A DNA stretch of 64,000 bases from Trifolium pratense (Eukaryota; Streptophyta; Magnoliopsida; Fabales; Fabaceae). Below the pieces are notes generated by a model. It did no database searches. It was given only the letters and a program-made list of their open reading frames with translations, and was not told the origin of the DNA. Numbering within the stretch: position 1 is the stretch's first letter; every line of letters begins with the position of its first letter. This document shows, one piece after another, positions 59,484-64,000 of the stretch. Location of the stretch: assembly GCF_020283565.1 (NCBI RefSeq), contig NC_060065.1, positions 42,334,409-42,398,408 of the forward strand, read 5' to 3'. The position numbers and the translations under genes were made by a program.

Positions 59484-60956
59484 ATGAAGAACATATTCAA
59501 AAAATCCTCAAAAGACAAGGAAGTTGAAGTTGGGTCTTCAAAATCAAGGTCAAAAGTGGTGAAGAAAAGGAGAGTAGTCCGAACTCCTACACCGTCACCT
59601 TCGCCTTCTCCTCCACCATCACCGCCTAGAGAGCAATCACCACCTCCTCCACCACCGGTTGTGACTGAAATTCCTCGGTCACGTTTTGTTCGACAAACGG
59701 CCTACAATCGGTACCAGACTCTCAAAAGTAAGGACTTCAAACCTGAAAGGCGTCTCACGGATGAAGTATTAGCATTTCCCTTAATTGAAGCAGAATTCCG
59801 CAACAGGCATTGGTATGAGTTTAATTTCTGTCTTCGGTCTGGAAATCGTACTTTAGCATTAGAATTTTTGAGTAATGCATGGCGAGTGAAAAATTCGTCA
59901 CCACGGATTGCTAAAGTACGCGGGGTAGATGTAGACTACTCCCCGGAAACTATAAATAGGATATTTCATTTTAATGTTCCTGAATTCTGTGTTCTGAATC
60001 ATCGACGTGAGAATAGGGCAACCATGGCATCAGATAAGCGTGAGGCTTTAAAATCTCAGTTGACTGCACCCGGAAGTGTGTGGGTGAGACCTTCTAGGCA
60101 GCTCCCACCCCAGCGGTTTAAAACCGCTCATTTGTTGGATATTCCACGGATTTGGGCTGAATTTTGGATAAATAACGTGGAGCCAAGTGGGAACAATTCT
60201 GAGATTCCTATGGATGTAGGGCTAGCACTTCAAGCTATTTTGTTAGGTGAAGACATAGACTTGGGCACAATTCTGAGTGATGATTTGTCTGCAATTATCC
60301 AGAAAGATCCCGGGTCATATAGTCTAACACACCTCTGTTTGATCACTAAACTGTGTCTGGATCAAAATGTTGCTACTTTTGATGATGATCAAATGGAAGA
60401 GTCTAGAAAAGTCACTACGACTTTTGTGAGAGATGTGAGAAGAAAAACTTTCGGGAAGACATTCATTCCATTTGCTGATGTGGATGATGTGATGGATTAC
60501 ACGGTTGAGGGAGGAGGTGAAGAAAGGGAGGAGAATGTTGAAAATGTGATGCACCATGAAGTGCCACAGGCCCCGGAAATGGAGGGTTTTCCAGCTCCGC
60601 AATTTGATGTGAATGTTCTTGCTGACATGGTGTGGAAAATGGACATGAGCACCCAACAGGGCATTGATATGGCGGACCACTATGACACTTCATCCGCCTT
60701 ATGGCAAGCATCCATGCGTTACCGGGAGCAAGTCCCGGCATATTTCTATCCGAGATATCCAACGATGCATGATTTTGATGAAGCTCACAATCAAAGAGTT
60801 AGGAGCATGGCGGCTACACATGAAATGAACCGTGCTACCTACATTCGCCAGAGGAGGGCAGCTGGCCTTCCAGATGAAGGAGGGTCCTCATCAATGCAAT
60901 TTCCTGGAAATCTGCCTCGTTTTGATCATGATCATAACATGCCCGAGCAGGATTGA
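59484..60956 (+). CDS. Second ORF of the Athila-type element (putative plant transposon protein)
   Basis: 490 codons with a good start context (TCACCATGAAG). Basic N-terminus, a Pro-rich segment (PSPSPPPSPPREQSPPPPPP, about residues 38-58), then a globular part (LTDEVLAFPLIEAEFRNRHW, then YEFNF). This resembles the protein family annotated in legumes as putative plant transposon protein or ATHILA ORF. It occupies the place of the env-like gene of Athila elements, but I see no signal peptide or membrane segments, so I do not call it an envelope. Function unknown. Confidence 0.75.
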   Translation: MKNIFKKSSKDKEVEVGSSKSRSKVVKKRRVVRTPTPSPSPSPPPSPPREQSPPPPPPVVTEIPRSRFVRQTAYNRYQTLKSKDFKPERRLTDEVLAFPLIEAEFRNRHWYEFNFCLRSGNRTLALEFLSNAWRVKNSSPRIAKVRGVDVDYSPETINRIFHFNVPEFCVLNHRRENRATMASDKREALKSQLTAPGSVWVRPSRQLPPQRFKTAHLLDIPRIWAEFWINNVEPSGNNSEIPMDVGLALQAILLGEDIDLGTILSDDLSAIIQKDPGSYSLTHLCLITKLCLDQNVATFDDDQMEESRKVTTTFVRDVRRKTFGKTFIPFADVDDVMDYTVEGGGEEREENVENVMHHEVPQAPEMEGFPAPQFDVNVLADMVWKMDMSTQQGIDMADHYDTSSALWQASMRYREQVPAYFYPRYPTMHDFDEAHNQRVRSMAATHEMNRATYIRQRRAAGLPDEGGSSSMQFPGNLPRFDHDHNMPEQD

Positions 60957-62322
60957 GGTTTTGTGCCATTCACCTTTACTGTCCTTCTCCTCTATAGATT
61001 CTTTTTGGCCTGTGTATTATGATTCCTTTGTTTAATTTGTTGCATGCTTGATGTTGGTCTATAATAAGTACTTGAGCTAGTCGTTTTGTTTTCTTTGAAT
61101 GTCTTAGTCTTTTTGAAAACCTCACACTATTGAAATTTGTTTGGCTATCATTTTAGATTCAAAATTGTTGACCAAATGTGTGATATGAATTTGTGATGTT
61201 TTTGATTGTTTCGGATGCATCATAGTGATGATTTAGGCAAGGCTTAGGGACTCTCACAAATATTGACCATAGTCTAATTCAGCAAAAACTGTGAGATTTT
61301 GAGCCCAAACACTGATTTCTTTTGATGATTATGAGAATTCCACACTTAGCTATGTCTCTAGAATTTGCGCATGTTCTCTTTAATTGATTTATTGTTGTGA
61401 TGTACACACGAGGCAAGTTGTTTGGTACCTTGAGCCTGTTCTAGCCACCCTTATCATTGCTTATCCGTTGTTTAACCCCTTTTGAGCTTAAAGAAAAATG
61501 TTTTGTTTGTATCTGACCCAAGTTATCAAAATAATATATAAAAAAAAAAAAAATGATTTTCTTGGAAAATTAGATACCTTTAGTGGTTTTTGCACAATGC
61601 ATTTCACTAAGTTTGGGGTTGCTTTTGGAACTAGCAACAACTTAAGTTTGGGGTGGATATACTATACTAGAGAACTAAAAAAATTATGAAAGAAAAATTC
61701 CAAATTATGAAAGAAAAATTCAAAAGTTCACCAAGAAAAGAAGTATCGAAAAAAAAAAAAAACAAAAGAAAAATAATAATCATGGTGATCTTTTTGAAAA
61801 CAAAAAGGAATTTTGTGAATTGTTCTCTAAGTATAAATTCTTACAAAGTAGGGTGGGGTGTTGTATCTATTCGACTCAGTGGTATCTAATTTCAAGTTTT
61901 TTTTTACTCACTTACCAGAAAAGCCACCATCCACCTTTTAACCAGGCCACGTTATAACCTTTAAAAGTCCTCTAATGTGTGTGCTCATGACATGGTGATT
62001 GATTTTTGAGAATGTCTGCAAATTTATAGTAGTCTAGTTATGATGTGTTGATTGAGTGATTATATTACCCTTAAACAGGAGAGTCGGTGAGGGTGTGAAG
62101 AAATTAAGTATGGTCAATCTTTGTTTGATGCTCTTTGTTTTGCCTAAATTTGAAACTGTGTGTACTTGAATCATGACGAAATTGATCATTGAAATATCAT
62201 GCAAATTACGTCTAACTTGATTGGGTTTGAGTTTGTTTAGCCAGATGAATCGAGGTAGTGTTTTGTTTTCCTAGAGATTGAGATATTCCTTGAGGACAAG
62301 GAAAAGTTCAAGTTTGGGGTTG
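60957..62322 (+). other. 3' non-coding region and polypurine tract of the Athila-type element
   Basis: No coding sequence. AAGTTTGGGGTTG lies directly before the 3' LTR (about 62310-62322), the likely polypurine tract. The same core AAGTTTGGGG also occurs at 61610 and 61644. Confidence 0.6.
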
Positions 62323-63500
62323 TGATGACGTTAGTCATTACATGGAAATAAAGACCATTTTCAAGTGATTTTAGAGGTTTTTGACCTAAATCATGAAGAA
62401 TAAGACATTGATTTGAAGCTACATGCGAAGGAAGAGAGCAAATGAAAATTGTTGGATTTTATAGCATTTTTACGCCTGGGGCGGAATTCTTTACGCCTGG
62501 GGCGGAAATTTCACTGAAGAACCAAGATTGCTCACTGTTTTGCCGTTTCAGGCGGAAAAAGCTGTGCCTGAAACGTAATTCTTTACGCCTGAGGCGGAAA
62601 TTCTGTGCCTCAGGCGGAAAACGTTACTTTTGATCATTTTTATAAAAAGGAAACATCAGATCTGGATCATTATCGAATTTTTGAGACTGAGAACAACATT
62701 TGGAGCTATTTTGGAGGATCAAGAGCGACCAAGCAAGGATTCAAGTGTGGAAACACATCAAGATTCTTCTTGTAATTATGCTTTCTTTCATTTTATTTGA
62801 TGTAATTTCTGAATTTGCAATGTCTAGCTAAATTCTCATGATTGGTCCTTAGGTGATTCTAATTACTTTTGATCTTGAACTATGTGATTGTCATATGATA
62901 TGATTAATGAATTACGAAGTTAGTTTCTATTGATTGTTCTTTGTGCTTAATGCTTTGTATGAATTCGCGACTTATATGATGATTGCAATGATTTGTTTTA
63001 CTATGACGATAGGAATAACTCATCGATCTAGGAACAATTGATCAATTAATTTTCACTTAAGAAATTTTGGATTGTTAATTGAGATTAAAAGATTAAAGGT
63101 TGTAAACCTCAATTGATCATAGATTACCTAAGACATTAGGAATCGATGATCAAGGGAGAGGATTATGTTACCAAGACATTGGGCATAATCATTTTTGATT
63201 TAATCTAATCATGAAACTAATTTGAATAATTCGTTATCATACATGGCGTTACCAAGAGAAATAGTAATTAGATGACCCAAAAAGGACCAATCGCTTTTCT
63301 TACATCAATCTAAACACCAAAGAAATTCTAAAGTTTTAAAATTTAAACTTGAAACCAAACAAGAACCCCCTTTTTACAATTTATGTCAATTTACATGAGT
63401 ATGTCTTCAATTTACAATTGATTTACAACAATCCCTGCGGAGAGAACGATTTTATTATACTACTTGACGGCTATTTAGTACACTTGCTAAATTTCTATCA
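62323..63500 (+). repeat. 3' LTR of the Athila-type element
   Basis: 1178 bp, one difference seen from the 5' LTR; followed by the TTTCT target duplication. Confidence 0.92.
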
Positions 63501-64000
63501 TTTCTCTCATATTTGCTTTACATGACATATTAATATTGATATGTTTTTGAATCTTCTCATTCATTATTTTTTATTGATGGAGTCCCTAAAGAATCCTAGG
63601 AAATAGAGATGAGAGAGAGAGGGGGGAGGTTGAGAGAATCTCTTCATTTGAAAAATAGTATAAAATTTACAATTATTTTTTATTGATGGAATCCCTAAAG
63701 AATCCTAAGAGATAGAGATGTGTGTGTGTGTGGAACAAGGAACGAGGGAGTACTTCCCACCCCACTATGCCTTTGTAACATTCTTAGACATATATCGTAT
63801 TTTCATATTCAAGTAAATTAAATAAAAGCAATCTCATAAATAATTGAAAGAAAAATATATACAACATTCAAAATAAAATATAAAATGAAATAGACAACCA
63901 TAAAAAATAAATAAATAAATATTATTAAAAAATTGAAATTATCCGATGGGAGAGATATAGAAATAGAGAGTGAGAGATAAACATAAAATTATTATGAATG
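63501..64000. repeat. Right flank: direct duplication and simple repeats
   Basis: TTATTGATGGAGTCCCTAAA followed by GAATCCTAGGAAATAGAGATG at 63571 is repeated at 63680 (period 109), each followed by a simple repeat: (GA)n first, (TG)n second. The rest is AT-rich. No gene. Confidence 0.6.

Larger units (their letters stand above)
51535..63500 (+). mobile_element. Complete Athila-type Ty3/gypsy retrotransposon (11,966 bp)
   Basis: LTRs 51535-52712 and 62323-63500 are both 1178 bp. I see one difference (C at 52708, T at 63496). TG...CA ends; target duplication TTTCT on both sides (51530-51534, 63501-63505). Primer site TGGCGCCGTTGCCGGGGA (52719-52736) matches the 3' end of tRNA-Asp, as in Athila elements. 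Then come one uninterrupted gag-pol frame, a spacer, a second ORF, a non-coding 3' region and a purine tract. The order protease-RT-RNase H-integrase is Ty3/gypsy. Very young and potentially autonomous. Confidence 0.95.

Overview
The window is plant nuclear DNA: AT-rich, with intron-rich genes using GT/AG borders, and crowded with plant-type transposons. The proteins and the MITE, SINE and retroelement types look like a legume (Medicago or a close relative). That assignment comes from recognition, not from a search.

Genes (left half, 1-25.4 kb): a 10-exon gamma-glutamyl hydrolase (+, 102-3711); an 8-exon DNA polymerase delta subunit 3 (POLD3/p66) gene (+, 5609-10328) with a C-terminal PCNA-binding box and a consensus E2F site upstream; a 2-exon papain-like cysteine protease of the SAG12 type (+, 11398-12552); a 4-exon small UBTD-type ubiquitin-binding protein with an N-myristoylation-like start (-, 16420-13112); and a 7-exon membrane-anchored NHL-repeat protein (-, 25385-20915). 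The introns and gaps hold a Helitron, a solo LTR, several MITEs, a SINE and a dead LINE reverse transcriptase.

26-36 kb is transposon territory. A FAR1/MULE transposase-like pseudogene (-) is split by a young, LTR-identical, non-coding Copia-type retrotransposon (28022-32928, TSD TAGAA). Its interior carries two families of repeated hairpins, one of which shows compensatory base changes. A miniature TRIM-like element follows at 34.5-35.2 kb.

36.8-46.3 kb: a 3.3-kb segment has been duplicated in direct orientation, giving two intronless-CDS VQ-motif genes (37869-38795 and 43958-44956). Both carry a predicted split upstream ORF whose stop overlaps the main start as ATGA. A tRNA-derived SINE was already present before the duplication. 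Between the copies lie a hAT-type MITE full of GGGTTT-like runs and an isolated exon that looks like exosome component RRP40.

46.8-64 kb: a 3.5-kb CACTA element (47190-50693, TSD GTC) carries a fragment of an IQM calmodulin-binding gene and sits inside old Copia-like LTR sequence. It is followed by a complete, apparently intact Athila-type Ty3/gypsy retrotransposon (51535-63500, TSD TTTCT). That element has near-identical 1178-bp LTRs, a tRNA-Asp primer site, a 1856-codon gag-pol with the catalytic residues I checked present, and a second 490-codon ORF. A short GCC..GGGGCGGAA motif is shared between its LTRs and its post-pol spacer.

All exon borders were read by eye from splice consensus, frame and family similarity; no alignment was run.
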